Shown: positions 1 through 8,433 of the stretch, piece after piece
How positions within the stretch are numbered: position 1 is the stretch's first letter
Layout of the letters: every line of letters begins with the position of its first letter
NCBI GenBank assembly: GCA_017399765.1
Contig: JAFQBH010000024.1
Span: forward strand, 83,684 to 147,683
DNA: 64,000 nt
Direction of reading: 5' to 3'
Source: Oscillospiraceae bacterium
GTDB lineage: Bacteria; Bacillota; Clostridia; Oscillospirales; Ruminococcaceae
Made by a program: the position numbers and the translations under genes
The notes under the pieces: generated by a model
Databases searched by the model: none
What the model was told of the DNA's origin: nothing
Seen by the model: the letters and a program-made list of their open reading frames with translations, nothing else

Positions 1-78
1 CTTTATGAATTTTATCGCAACTTCGGTTTCAAGAATGTTGAAATTACCGAAAGTTGCCTCTCTTTCTTCCTTTGTCAC
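1..78 (-). CDS. asnA: Probable aspartate--ammonia ligase, N-terminal fragment
   Basis: Only the first 26 codons are present; the gene runs off the left edge. It starts with GTG at 78, preceded by a strong AAGGAGGG site (about 83-92) at good spacing. The residues after the start include NFNILETEVAIKFIK, which resembles the N-terminal helix of AsnA proteins, where an ETQ.AIK.IKD pattern is usual. AsnA makes asparagine from aspartate, ATP and free ammonia. The call rests on about 15 residues, so it is tentative; the frame and start are firmer than the name. The opposite strand is also open (1-129) but has no start in view. Confidence 0.45.
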   Translation of the reverse strand, partial: MTKEEREATFGNFNILETEVAIKFIK

Positions 79-114
79 GGAAAGCCCTCCTTCTTTAATA
101 AAATTACGTTTAAT

Positions 115-143
115 ATTTTAGCACATTAAAGCGATATAATCAA
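115..143 (-). promoter_or_regulatory. Sigma-A-type promoter of the left-edge gene
   Basis: On the minus strand TTGATT (143-138), a 17-base spacer and TAAAAT (120-115) lie about 37 bases upstream of the GTG at 78. Confidence 0.6.
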
Positions 144-192
144 TGATTTTTTTAATTCAAATAAAATATCTTTTGCATAATATGCGTAAAAG

Positions 193-226
193 AAAAAAGA
201 GGCTCTTTGGGAAGCCTCTTTTTCTG
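193..226 (-). terminator. Rho-independent terminator
   Basis: An AGAGGCT/AGCCTCT stem with an 8-base loop is flanked by A and T runs. It lies downstream of the DUF7010-like gene ending at 272 and could act in both directions. Confidence 0.75.
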
Positions 227-271
227 TCAGACATATTGGAATTTGTCAGTATGCCAAAGGAAGGGATTTTT

Positions 272-808
272 CTATTTACTATTGAACCTATGTAACTCAA
301 TAAACAATGCAACAGCAAATACTATTTCTATTGTTAAAAGTGTGATAGCAACAGCAAGTGCCGAAAACATACATCCTAACATCAAAGAAACGACTGGGAT
401 GATGATGGAAAAAATGCGGTAACTGATTGACTTATACAGCCACGAATATGGAAGTAAATGTGCACCAAAAACCATTGCATATACCATTACCATCTTATCC
501 GGTACAGCATTAAATACCCACATTACAATCAACAGATACAAAAATTGATTACAGGTAAACAAAAATCCCACGTTGCCAAGCGGATTGCTTTTTTCAAAAA
601 TATCTACTTTTAATAATTTGCCTATCAACCAGGCAATTGGCATCAATGGACATGAGCAGCAAAACACAAGCATATTCTCTTGCTGTTGCGGCAAATCCAG
701 TGCTACTACAATTAAAATCAAAGACCAAATAACAACAGATGCACAAATGAACGGCAATCCTTTTTTCTGTTTAAATGTTATATCATTTCTTAACTCTTCC
801 AAGTTCAT
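272..808 (-). CDS. DUF7010-like integral membrane protein
   Basis: This 178-residue protein has a short charged N-terminus (MNLEELRNDITFKQKKG) followed by about six hydrophobic segments, so it should sit in the membrane. The K.KKG.PF start, the GKLLK.DIF..NPLG motif and the GAHLLPYSWLYKS motif match what I recall of the DUF7010 family, whose function is unknown. The ATG at 808 follows a GGGTGGGA site; the frame stays open upstream to 955, but that part overlaps the preceding gene. It lies 46 bases downstream of the zinc-ribbon gene on the same strand and probably shares its transcript. No biochemical role can be assigned. Confidence 0.7.
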   Translation of the reverse strand: MNLEELRNDITFKQKKGLPFICASVVIWSLILIVVALDLPQQQENMLVFCCSCPLMPIAWLIGKLLKVDIFEKSNPLGNVGFLFTCNQFLYLLIVMWVFNAVPDKMVMVYAMVFGAHLLPYSWLYKSISYRIFSIIIPVVSLMLGCMFSALAVAITLLTIEIVFAVALFIELHRFNSK

Positions 809-854
809 TTTTGTATTCCCACCCATTAAATTCAAGTTTATCTCTCTGTCTATA

Positions 855-1079
855 TCAGTCAATTTCTTTTCCGCAATGCTGACAGAACTTTCCTGCGTTT
901 CTTCCAAGTCTTTTTCCGCAATGCGGACATTTGTTATAAAGATAATCCGGAACAAGGCAGGAAAGCGCTATAACAAAGCCGATTATTGCCAGCGGATTCC
1001 AAAAATAACCCGCAAACATTATAACAAAACCGATAAGCATAAGCGTATCTCTTAAAATCTGCGCTTTTTTGTAATCCAA
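855..1079 (-). CDS. Small membrane protein with C-terminal zinc ribbon
   Basis: This 74-residue protein has two hydrophobic segments (about residues 12-25 and 28-45) and a C-terminal pair of CxxC motifs (CPHC at 51-54, CQHC at 66-69) that should bind one zinc. Such zinc-ribbon membrane proteins are common in Clostridia and mostly uncharacterised. It is the first gene of a two-gene unit with the DUF7010-like gene. The Cys spacing and the membrane segments support a real protein, but not a function. Confidence 0.7.
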   Translation of the reverse strand: MDYKKAQILRDTLMLIGFVIMFAGYFWNPLAIIGFVIALSCLVPDYLYNKCPHCGKRLGRNAGKFCQHCGKEID

Positions 1080-1171
1080 ACTTATCTCCCCTATAAATTA
1101 AAAATCAACTGTTTATAAAAGTATATCACCAAATATGTTCTTGCACAACAAATAAAATGTAGCTCCATCTG

Positions 1172-1200
1172 TTTAAATTTATAATATATTGTGATATAAT
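1172..1200 (+). promoter_or_regulatory. Extended -10 promoter of murD
   Basis: TGATATAAT gives a TGN extension and a perfect TATAAT (1195-1200), 17 bases after a weak TTTAAA. murD starts 50 bases downstream after a CGGAGG site. Confidence 0.6.
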
Positions 1201-1250
1201 ATTTATTTAGGTAAAAAATCATTCTTCCGAAAAACGGAGGTCAGATATTT

Positions 1251-2681
1251 ATGACAAACGCAGAAAAATTCTTTAAAAAAATTAAAGATAAGAAAGTTGC
1301 TTTTATCGGAATCGGTGTTTCCCACACGGACGTTATCCGCCAGTTTGCGGAAAAGGGAATTTCCACCGAAGCAAGGGATAAAACAGACCGTGAAAAGCTT
1401 GGCGAAACGGCGGAGCTTCTTGAAAAAAGCGGCGCTGTGCTGAAGCTCGGCGAAGGATATCTCGACGATATCGACGCGGATATCGTTTTCAGAACTCCCG
1501 GAATGAACTGGTGGAACCCAACCCTTTGCGAACTTCGGAGAGAAGGAAAAGCCGTCACCAGCGAAATGGAAGTTTTCTTCGATCTTTGCCCCTGCAAAAA
1601 ATATGCGGTAACCGGTTCCGACGGAAAAACCACCACCACAACTCTTATTTCCGAATTTCTTGCTGCGGAAGGAAAAACAGTCCATAAGGGCGGAAACATC
1701 GGAAGAGCACTTCTTCCTATTATCGAAGAAATTAAAGATGAAGACTGTGCCGTTGTTGAACTTTCCTCCTTCCAGCTCATCTCCATGAGAACTTCTCCGG
1801 ACGTTGCGGTTGTAACAAACGTTGCGCCGAACCACCTTGACGTCCATAAGGATATGGAAGAATATATCGAAGCGAAGCGCAACGTTCTCCGCCACCAGAA
1901 CGCTTTTTCCGTTGCGGTTCTCAACGCCGACAACGTAATCACCAAAAGCATGGCAGAACTTGTTCGCGGAGAACTCCGCTGGTTCAGCCACCTTAACCCG
2001 GTTCAGAACGGTTCTTTCCTTCGTGAAGACGGAATGCTTTGCTATTCCGACCACGGAAAAACAACCGAACTTTTCCACAGAAGCGAGATAAAGATTCCCG
2101 GACTTCATAACGTTGAAAACTACCTCACCGCAATTGCCGCAACCTGGGGCGAAGTTTCGCTCGAAACCATGCGTTCCGTTGCAAAAAACTTCGGCGGAGT
2201 TGAACACAGAATCGAACTTTGCCGCGAATTCGAAGGAATTAAATGGTACAACGATTCCATTGCGACAAGCCCCACAAGAACCATTGCCGGACTTTCCTGC
2301 TTCGACCAGAAGATAATCCTTCTTGCCGGCGGTTACGACAAAAACATTCCCTATGCTCCCCTTGCGCCAAGCCTTATTGAAAAGGTAAAACTCCTCATCC
2401 TTTGCGGAGCAACCGCACCGAAAATTGCAAAAGCGCTTCAGGATAACCCGGATTATAACGGCGAGCCGGAAATGATTTTTGTTGAAGATATGGAGGAAGC
2501 GGTTTCCACCGCCTATGCTTACGCCGAGGAAGGCGACATAGTCACCCTTTCTCCCGCTTCCGCAAGTTTTGACCGTTATAAGAACTTTGAACTCCGCGGA
2601 AAACATTTCAAGGAACTTGTTTCAAAAATCGGCCAGGTTGACGGGGTTTCCGCCGAAAAACTTTGGCCGGAATATAAATAA
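1251..2681 (+). CDS. murD: UDP-N-acetylmuramoyl-L-alanine--D-glutamate ligase
   Basis: MurD adds D-glutamate to UDP-MurNAc-L-Ala in the cytoplasmic phase of peptidoglycan synthesis. The 476 residues begin with a Rossmann-like segment (VAFIGIGVSHTD, about 16-27), followed by the Mur-ligase ATP loop GSDGKTTTT (about 122-130), a VVELSSFQL segment, and the TNVAPNHLDVH motif of the central domain. YNDSIATSPT opens the C-terminal domain. The P-loop reads GSDGKT rather than the usual GTNGKT. Length and domain order fit MurD. The gene stands apart from any dcw division cluster. The ATG follows GGAGG. Confidence 0.95.
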   Translation: MTNAEKFFKKIKDKKVAFIGIGVSHTDVIRQFAEKGISTEARDKTDREKLGETAELLEKSGAVLKLGEGYLDDIDADIVFRTPGMNWWNPTLCELRREGKAVTSEMEVFFDLCPCKKYAVTGSDGKTTTTTLISEFLAAEGKTVHKGGNIGRALLPIIEEIKDEDCAVVELSSFQLISMRTSPDVAVVTNVAPNHLDVHKDMEEYIEAKRNVLRHQNAFSVAVLNADNVITKSMAELVRGELRWFSHLNPVQNGSFLREDGMLCYSDHGKTTELFHRSEIKIPGLHNVENYLTAIAATWGEVSLETMRSVAKNFGGVEHRIELCREFEGIKWYNDSIATSPTRTIAGLSCFDQKIILLAGGYDKNIPYAPLAPSLIEKVKLLILCGATAPKIAKALQDNPDYNGEPEMIFVEDMEEAVSTAYAYAEEGDIVTLSPASASFDRYKNFELRGKHFKELVSKIGQVDGVSAEKLWPEYK

Positions 2682-2689
2682 TTTTAAAT

Positions 2690-2715
2690 GCAGGAGCGGA
2701 TATTATCCGCCCGCC
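2690..2715 (+). repeat. Dispersed palindromic repeat (GCGGATATTATCCGC)
   Basis: A perfect 7-bp inverted repeat around a single T lies 8 bases after the murD stop. A near-identical copy in the opposite orientation occurs at 39,911-39,936. Confidence 0.7.
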
Positions 2716-2734
2716 AAAAACGAAACAGGGTTAC

Positions 2735-2781
2735 AATCCCTCAGTCTGCTGCGCAGACAGCTCCCTTTGCACAAGGGAGCC
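2735..2781 (+). repeat. MITE-like half-element
   Basis: The sequence contains two hairpins, GTCTGC-TGC-GCAGAC and a CTCCCTTTG/CAAGGGAG stem. It resembles the right end of the longer element at 13,991-14,125 and lies just before the RBS of the first M42 gene. Confidence 0.65.
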
Positions 2782-2798
2782 AAGAAAAGGAGAAAATT

Positions 2799-3821
2799 AT
2801 GGACACCAGAGATTTGCTTTTAAAATTTTCTTCCGTCGACGGAAACTCCGGCGACGAAAAACTTGCGGCAAAAGCCGCGGTCGAACTTCTTTCCGAATAC
2901 GGAAAAACATATATCGATAACCTCGGAAGCGTAATCTGCGAAGTTGCTCCCGAAAAAAACGGACGCCACATTATGCTCGACGCACACCTTGACCAGATCG
3001 CTCTTCTTGTAATCAACATTGAGGAAAACGGATTCCTCAGAACATATCCCTGCGGCGGAATCGACCGCAGAGGAATTTTCGGAACAAAGGTCCGGGTTCT
3101 CGGAAAAGAAGGGGAATATCTCGGAATCGTCTGCAACGTTCCGCCCCATCTTAAAGACGTAAACGAAAAAAATCCCGAAAGGGACGAAATTTTCATCGAT
3201 ATCGGTTTCAGCAAAGAAGAAACAGAAAAACGGGTACGCCTCGGCGACAGAGTTATGCTTTGCGGAAGATGGAGCGATATCGGAAACGGTTATGTCACCG
3301 GCCCTGCTCTTGACGACAGAAGCGGCTGCGTAACTATCCTTGAAGCTCTTGAAATTCTTAAAGGAAAAGAACTCCCCTGCGGACTCACCGCTGTTTTTTC
3401 AACAAGGGAAGAAACCGGCGGTCAGGGCGCAGGAGCCGCAGCTTTTGCGGTTGCCCCGACGGAGGCCATTGAAATTGACGTCGGCTTTGGAAAAACCCCG
3501 GACACCACCGAACTCAATTCCAAAGCGATGAAAAAAGGCCCGGTAGTTGCTTTCCACCCGACCCTTGATATTGAAATCTCGAGAAAACTCATCGCCCTTG
3601 CGGAAAAGAACGAAATTCCTTTCCAGGTGGAAGCCTACGGCGGTTCTTCCACCGGAACAAACGCAGACGACATTGCTTCCGCAGGAGCCGGAGTCCGCAC
3701 CGGACTTATCTCCATTCCCCAGCAGTATATGCACAGCATTATTGAAAAAGTTTCCGTCGATGACGTAAAAAATGTCGGCAGACTTCTTGCCGCATTCGTA
3801 ATGGAAGGAGGAGAAAACTGA
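2799..3821 (+). CDS. M42 family metallopeptidase (aminopeptidase)
   Basis: M42 enzymes are cytoplasmic, di-metal aminopeptidases that form large tetrahedral assemblies. The 340-residue protein shows the expected ligand regions in order: DAHLDQ, PALDDRSGC, the catalytic pair in TREETGGQGA, EIDVGFGKTPD, and a C-terminal QQYMHS histidine. I chose the ATG at 2799 after AAAGGAG; the frame is open back to 2688, but that part is translated repeat. It is the first of a tightly packed set with a paralogue that begins 2 bases after its stop. Substrate preference cannot be read from sequence. Confidence 0.92.
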   Translation: MDTRDLLLKFSSVDGNSGDEKLAAKAAVELLSEYGKTYIDNLGSVICEVAPEKNGRHIMLDAHLDQIALLVINIEENGFLRTYPCGGIDRRGIFGTKVRVLGKEGEYLGIVCNVPPHLKDVNEKNPERDEIFIDIGFSKEETEKRVRLGDRVMLCGRWSDIGNGYVTGPALDDRSGCVTILEALEILKGKELPCGLTAVFSTREETGGQGAGAAAFAVAPTEAIEIDVGFGKTPDTTELNSKAMKKGPVVAFHPTLDIEISRKLIALAEKNEIPFQVEAYGGSSTGTNADDIASAGAGVRTGLISIPQQYMHSIIEKVSVDDVKNVGRLLAAFVMEGGEN

Positions 3822-3822
3822 T

Positions 3823-4857
3823 ATGAAAACCTTCCTTGAAAATCTCGAAATGCTTTCCCTTGCAAGGGGAACTTCCGGCGACGAATCCGCCGTTAAAAAA
3901 CTTATCTATGACGAAATTATCGATTATCCGGATTGCGCAGCAAAAACTGACAACGCCGGAAACCTTATTGTTTCCAAAAAAGGAAAAAAACAGCCGAAAA
4001 ACAGACTTATGTTCTCCGCACATATGGACGAAGTGGGCTTTATCATCACCCATATAGACGAAAACGGATTTCTTAAATTCAGCAACGTCGGCGGAATCGA
4101 CAGCCGCGTTATAGTCGGAAAAAGGGTTCTTGTCGGCGAAAACGGAATTCCCGGACTTCTCGGAAGCAAGGCTATCCACCTTGTTAAAGAGGACGAATTC
4201 AAAAATCCCACCAAGACAGATTCCCTTTATATCGACATCGGCGCAGACACAAAAGAAGAAGCCGAAAAGCTTGTTAAGCTCGGCGACAGAGCGGTTTTTG
4301 ATTCCGATTTTGAAAAATTCGGCGAAGACTGCGTTATGGGAAAAGCTCTTGACGACCGTGCCGGCTGCGCCATTCTTATGGAACTCCTTAAGGAAGAGGC
4401 GGAATATGACATAACCGTTTGCTTCACAACCAGAGAAGAAGTCGGCGGAAACAGCGCCGGAAATGCGGCATTTTCCGTTGATCCGGATATTGCCGTTGTT
4501 GTTGAAGCAACAACCGCAGGGGACGTTCCCTGCGTTCCCGGCGAAAAATTCGTCTGCAAACAGGGCGAAGGTCCGGTCATTTCCTTCCGCGATAACGGAA
4601 CCCTTTATGATATGGAACTTTATCATCATATTATGGAACTTTGCGAAGCCAAAAACATTCCCGCCCAGACAAAACACGGAATCTGCGGCTTCAACGACGC
4701 AAAATTCATCCACCAGGCAAGAGGCGGAATCCGCCCGGTTGCGGTTTCGCTTCCGGCAAGATATATCCACAGCCCTTATGCAACCATCAAACTTTCCGAT
4801 GCGGAAAACGCCATCTCCCTTATCAAAATATTGAGCAGGGAGCTTTGCGAAATATGA
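3823..4857 (+). CDS. M42 family metallopeptidase, second paralogue
   Basis: This 344-residue paralogue of the preceding gene carries SAHMDEVGF, GKALDDRAGC, TTREEVGGNSAG, an EATTAGDVPC segment and a RYIHSP metal-ligand motif. Its ATG lies one base after the upstream stop, behind the GGAGGAG at 3806-3812, so the two are probably translated together. Adjacent M42 pairs can form homo- or hetero-oligomers with complementary specificities, as described for archaeal TET peptidases; a hetero-complex here is inference. The stop overlaps the start of the GNAT gene (ATGA). Confidence 0.92.
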   Translation: MKTFLENLEMLSLARGTSGDESAVKKLIYDEIIDYPDCAAKTDNAGNLIVSKKGKKQPKNRLMFSAHMDEVGFIITHIDENGFLKFSNVGGIDSRVIVGKRVLVGENGIPGLLGSKAIHLVKEDEFKNPTKTDSLYIDIGADTKEEAEKLVKLGDRAVFDSDFEKFGEDCVMGKALDDRAGCAILMELLKEEAEYDITVCFTTREEVGGNSAGNAAFSVDPDIAVVVEATTAGDVPCVPGEKFVCKQGEGPVISFRDNGTLYDMELYHHIMELCEAKNIPAQTKHGICGFNDAKFIHQARGGIRPVAVSLPARYIHSPYATIKLSDAENAISLIKILSRELCEI

Positions 4858-5657
4858 TAAAGCTTATTGACGATTTAAGCCTTCTCGAAGGTTTTTCGGA
4901 AAAAGAACCTTATTTCGGGTGCCTTTTCAATGCGGCGGCGGTTTCATTTTTCGATGATCCGGAGCTTCTGAATATCTGGGTAGAGATCGATGAGCACGGG
5001 AATGCTCACTCCTTCCTTAGAGCAGGAGCGGATTCGATAATGCTGTTTTCGCCCTATGGAATCCCGAGGTTCGAAATGGTGCTTTTTATAACGAACCTTG
5101 TTTCCGGCGGAACAATAAAAAGTATCGAATGTGACGAAAATTCCTTCGGCGTGCTCAAAAATCTTTTTGATTTTGAAATCGAAAACGCGGTGCAGATGTT
5201 CGCGGAAAACCGCATAGATATGCCAAAAAACGATTTTGATATAAAATCTTCCGAAAACTTTGACGATGCTTTTGAAGTTATGAATAAAGCTTTTGGCGAA
5301 GAAGATTCTCCTGGAAAAGACCTTTGGAAACTCCGAATGGTCCGTGGCGTGCTCAAAAAGCAAAGCACCCTTTTCACCCTTTATGACGGCGAAGCGGTTT
5401 CCACCGCCTGCATCCGCGGAAGAACGGAAAAAGCCGGCGCCATAACCTCCGTTGTCACCGTTCCGGAACACCGCAGCAAAGGATATGCTTCATATCTTAC
5501 CGCTCTTTGCGCCAACATGCTCATTGATGAGCACCGGACTCCATGGCTTGTTCCGGCGAACCCCAGGGTTCAGAAAATGTATGAAAAACTCGGCTTCAGG
5601 GCCGCAAAAACATATTACTATCTTTATAACATTAAGGAAAAGGAAGACAAAAAATGA
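4854..5657 (+). CDS. GNAT family N-acetyltransferase
   Basis: The protein has 267 residues. The C-terminal third is a GNAT domain: an ITSVVTVPEHRSKGYASYL segment gives the acetyl-CoA pyrophosphate loop (R..GYA), and NPRVQKMYEKLGF is the usual last helix and strand. The N-terminal half is an unassigned domain, as in other two-domain clostridial GNAT proteins. The ATG overlaps the upstream M42 stop (ATGA), and its own stop overlaps the next start in the same way. The acceptor substrate is unknown; its neighbours suggest amino-acid or peptide metabolism. Confidence 0.85.
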   Translation: MIKLIDDLSLLEGFSEKEPYFGCLFNAAAVSFFDDPELLNIWVEIDEHGNAHSFLRAGADSIMLFSPYGIPRFEMVLFITNLVSGGTIKSIECDENSFGVLKNLFDFEIENAVQMFAENRIDMPKNDFDIKSSENFDDAFEVMNKAFGEEDSPGKDLWKLRMVRGVLKKQSTLFTLYDGEAVSTACIRGRTEKAGAITSVVTVPEHRSKGYASYLTALCANMLIDEHRTPWLVPANPRVQKMYEKLGFRAAKTYYYLYNIKEKEDKK

Positions 5658-6913
5658 GCGATTTTTTCAAAATTGACAGCCGCCTTCTTGAAATTGCCGA
5701 AAAGGCCGAGGCGGATTGCCAAAAGCCTTTCGCAAGAATCGGCGAAATTGAAACTTATAACAACGAAAAAGTTCTCCGTGCCTTTATCGATAACAGAGTG
5801 AGCGAAAGCCTTTTTGCCGGTTCTTCCGGCTATGGTTATGATGACCGCGGCCGCGAAATTCTTGATCAGGTCTGGAGCCAGATTTTCGGGACCGAAGATT
5901 CCATGGTCCGCCACAACTTTATGAGCGGAACCCACGCAATTGCAACCGCGCTTTTCGGCGTTCTTCGTCCCGGGGACAAAATGGTTTCCCTCACCGGAAC
6001 TCCCTATGATACCCTCAACGGTGTTATCCACGGCGAAGGAGTCGGTTCTCTTAAAGAATTCGGCGTAATTTATGACGAGCTTCCTCTTCTCCCCGACGGA
6101 AGCGTTGATTATGAAAAAATCCCCGAAGCCGTTAAAGGCGCAAAAATGGCTTATATCCAGCGTTCCCGAGGATATTCCACAAGACCCAGCCTTACAATCG
6201 AGGTCATCAAAAAGATTTTTGATATCGTTCACGAAGCAAACCCTTCCGCTGTCTGTGTCTGCGACAACTGCTACGGCGAATTTGTTGATAAACTTGAACC
6301 CACCCAGGTCGGTGCTGATCTTATTATCGGTTCTCTCATAAAAAACCCCGGTGCGGGAATCGCCCATACCGGCGGTTACATCACCGGCAAACACGAATTT
6401 GTTGAACTTTGCGCCCACCGCCTTTCCGCTCCCGGAGTCGGAAGAGAAGTCGGCTGCACTCTTAACGAACTCCGCCCCATGTATCAGGGACTTTTCTTCT
6501 CCCCCACGGTAACCGCTTCCGCAGTCAAAACCGCCGTTTTTGCAAGCCGTTTCTTCGAACTTTGCGGATTCGATGCCGACCCCGGTTTTGATGACCCCAG
6601 AACCGATATCATCGAAACCATTGCGCTCAAAACTCCGGAAGCACTCTGCGCTTTCTGCCGCGGAATCCAAAGCGGTTCCCCCATTGACGCTTATGTAACT
6701 CCCGAACCCTGGGATATGCCCGGTTACGACAGCCAGGTAATCATGGCTGCCGGCGCATTCAACCTTGGTGCTTCCGTTGAACTTTCCGCAGATGCTCCCC
6801 TTCGCGAACCCTATTCCGTATGGATGCAGGGCGGACTTACCTATCCCACCGCAAAAATGGGCGTTATGCTTGCGGCCCAGTCCATGATGAACGAGGGACT
6901 TCTTAACCTTTGA
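5654..6913 (+). CDS. Methionine gamma-lyase-like PLP enzyme (aluminium-resistance family)
   Basis: The 419-residue protein matches the PLP fold-type I family often annotated as methionine gamma-lyase family or aluminium resistance protein. Visible motifs are SGTHAIATALFGVLRPGD (phosphate-cradle region), VCVCDNCYGEF (the aspartate that contacts the pyridine nitrogen) and the probable Schiff-base lysine in GSLIKNPG. These proteins are thought to act on sulfur-containing amino acids, but the natural substrate is not settled. It is the last of four genes with overlapping or nearly touching ends. Confidence 0.88.
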   Translation: MSDFFKIDSRLLEIAEKAEADCQKPFARIGEIETYNNEKVLRAFIDNRVSESLFAGSSGYGYDDRGREILDQVWSQIFGTEDSMVRHNFMSGTHAIATALFGVLRPGDKMVSLTGTPYDTLNGVIHGEGVGSLKEFGVIYDELPLLPDGSVDYEKIPEAVKGAKMAYIQRSRGYSTRPSLTIEVIKKIFDIVHEANPSAVCVCDNCYGEFVDKLEPTQVGADLIIGSLIKNPGAGIAHTGGYITGKHEFVELCAHRLSAPGVGREVGCTLNELRPMYQGLFFSPTVTASAVKTAVFASRFFELCGFDADPGFDDPRTDIIETIALKTPEALCAFCRGIQSGSPIDAYVTPEPWDMPGYDSQVIMAAGAFNLGASVELSADAPLREPYSVWMQGGLTYPTAKMGVMLAAQSMMNEGLLNL

Positions 6914-6955
6914 TTGACAGCAGCGGAGAATTGGTGTAAACTAATATGGTTTTCA

Positions 6956-6987
6956 AATGCATAATGCATATTTCACAGTGCATAATT
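6956..6987 (+). repeat. Left inverted repeat flanking the four-helix-bundle gene
   Basis: This 32-bp sequence matches the reverse complement of 7350-7381 at 26 of 32 positions. Both arms are built from TGCAT-like repeats. Confidence 0.7.
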
Positions 6988-6997
6988 GAGGTACCTT

Positions 6998-7351
6998 ATG
7001 GAAAACAATGTTTCTGCAGATAAAAGTTTCAAATTTGCGGTAAAGGTTGTAAATTTATATAAATTTCTTACCGAAAACAAAAAAGAATTTGTTCTTTCAA
7101 AGCAAATTTTAAAAAGCGGAACCAGCATAGGTGCCAATATTTCAGAAGCTCAGCGTGCGCAAAGCAAAGCCGACTTTATTTCAAAAATGAGTATAGCTTT
7201 AAAAGAAGCAAACGAAACCGAATATTGGCTTCGTCTTTTATATGAAACTCAATATATAGGCAAACCCCAATTTGAAATTTTGCATAACGATTTATCTGAA
7301 ATTATAAAAATTCTCATGGCAATTTGTAAAACCTCCAACCAAAATAAATAA
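6998..7351 (+). CDS. Four-helix bundle protein (23S rRNA IVP family)
   Basis: The 117-residue protein resembles the proteins encoded in intervening sequences of 23S rRNA genes and their many stand-alone relatives. The pattern FA..VV.LYKFL, the LSKQILKSGTSIGANISEAQRAQSKADF core, then KEANETEYWLRLL and a C-terminal L..I..IL is characteristic of this four-helix fold. Function is not established. The ATG at 6998 follows TTGAGGT. The gene is bracketed by 32-bp imperfect inverted repeats, with the right arm covering the stop codon, and lies immediately upstream of tRNA-Leu. Confidence 0.88.
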   Translation: MENNVSADKSFKFAVKVVNLYKFLTENKKEFVLSKQILKSGTSIGANISEAQRAQSKADFISKMSIALKEANETEYWLRLLYETQYIGKPQFEILHNDLSEIIKILMAICKTSNQNK

Positions 7352-7381
7352 TTCTGCATTTTGCAATATGCACTTTGCATT
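7350..7381 (-). repeat. Right inverted repeat flanking the four-helix-bundle gene
   Basis: This is the reverse-complement partner of 6956-6987 (26 of 32 identical). It starts inside the stop codon of the four-helix gene and ends 10 bases before tRNA-Leu. Confidence 0.7.
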
Positions 7382-7391
7382 ATTAATTTTT

Positions 7392-7474
7392 GCGCCTGTG
7401 GCGGAATTGGCAGACGCGCCAGACTTAGGATCTGGTGTTAACACGTGCGGGTTCGACCCCTGTCAGGCGCACCA
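7392..7474 (+). tRNA. tRNA-Leu (anticodon UAG)
   Basis: The acceptor arms GCGCCTG/CAGGCGC pair perfectly, and the anticodon loop CTTAGGA gives UAG. The variable arm is long, as in class II tRNAs, and CCA is encoded. Confidence 0.97.
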
Positions 7475-7475
7475 C

Positions 7476-7510
7476 ACCGCCGCGATTTTTATATCGCGGC
7501 GGTTTTTTTA
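7476..7510 (+). terminator. Terminator after tRNA-Leu
   Basis: A 10-bp ACCGCCGCGA/TCGCGGCGGT stem is followed by seven T residues. Confidence 0.9.
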
Positions 7511-7533
7511 AATGAAAAGAGGCGTTTTTCCCT

Positions 7534-8433
7534 TTGACAAAAAATTTAAAAGCAACCCTTGGTGCCCTTTTGGGTTACAGCATTTTCGGTTTCAGTTTTC
7601 TTTTTTCAAAAACCGCCCTTGAATTTTCAAGTCCGTTTTTTCTTCTCGGGGTGCGTTTCCTTCTGGCTTTTCTTGCGCTGAACGCTGTTCTTCTTTTTGG
7701 AAAAGCAAAAATTTCGCTTCGAGGAAAACCCGTCGGAAGCCTTTTGCTGCTCGGTCTTATCCAACCGGTCTGCTATTTTATTTTTGAAACTTACGGTATA
7801 AATTCAACTTCCGCGGCTTTTTCCGGCGTTATGATAGGAATGGTCCCGGTGGTCGGGCTTATCTTCGGAATTTTGTTCCTTAAGGAAAAATGCAGCCTTC
7901 TCCAAGGGTTATGCACCGTTTTTTCCGTTTTCGGAGTTTATCTTACAACTTCCGGAGGGTTCGGAAATGTTTCCGCAAAGGGATTTCTGCTGCTTTTCGG
8001 TGCGGTTGTTTCCGCGGCGCTTTTTACAATTTTAAGCCGCAAAATTTCAAAGGATTTTTCGGCTTTTGAGCGCACCTACGTTATGTTTTTCCTCGGTTCG
8101 GCGGTTTTTATTCCGTTTGCGTTTTTCGAAGGGCGAAACGATTTATCCCTGATGCTTAAACCTTTTTCCGAACCGATGTTCTGGATTTCGGTCATTTATC
8201 TTGCGATAATTTCTTCCGTCTGTGCGTTTCTTCTGATAAATTCCGCCCTTAACCATATTCCGGCAGGAAGGGCGCTTATCTTTTCAAATTTCACAACGGT
8301 AATTTCCGTTCTTGCGGGAATTTTTATTATGGGTGACAGTTTTTCCGGAATTCAGCTTTTGGGAATTCTGATAATTACCGTTTCCGTTTTCGGAGTTTCG
8401 TATAACGGCAAAAATAAAAAACACACAGCCTGA
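7534..8433 (+). CDS. EamA/DMT-family transporter
   Basis: The 299-residue protein has about ten hydrophobic helices arranged as two EamA repeats, the fold of drug/metabolite exporters. The first repeat opens with GALLGYSIFGFSFLFSKTAL and the second begins around residue 150. The start is TTG at 7534 behind an AGAGG site; the ATG at 7512 is in another frame. It stands alone between two terminators. The cargo cannot be predicted. It is distinct from the second EamA gene at 10,392. Confidence 0.88.
   Translation: MTKNLKATLGALLGYSIFGFSFLFSKTALEFSSPFFLLGVRFLLAFLALNAVLLFGKAKISLRGKPVGSLLLLGLIQPVCYFIFETYGINSTSAAFSGVMIGMVPVVGLIFGILFLKEKCSLLQGLCTVFSVFGVYLTTSGGFGNVSAKGFLLLFGAVVSAALFTILSRKISKDFSAFERTYVMFFLGSAVFIPFAFFEGRNDLSLMLKPFSEPMFWISVIYLAIISSVCAFLLINSALNHIPAGRALIFSNFTTVISVLAGIFIMGDSFSGIQLLGILIITVSVFGVSYNGKNKKHTA

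Noticed and set aside
1-129. Plus-strand open frame at the left edge resembling the end of a GNAT protein
   Set aside because: The minus strand has a GTG start with a strong RBS and a promoter, and an AsnA-like N-terminus; the plus frame has no start in view and ends in low-complexity codons.
207-422. 71-codon plus-strand frame in the DUF7010 region
   Set aside because: Antisense to the DUF7010-like gene and its terminator, with no RBS.
1203-2606. 467-codon frame antisense to murD
   Set aside because: Shadow of murD with low-complexity composition.
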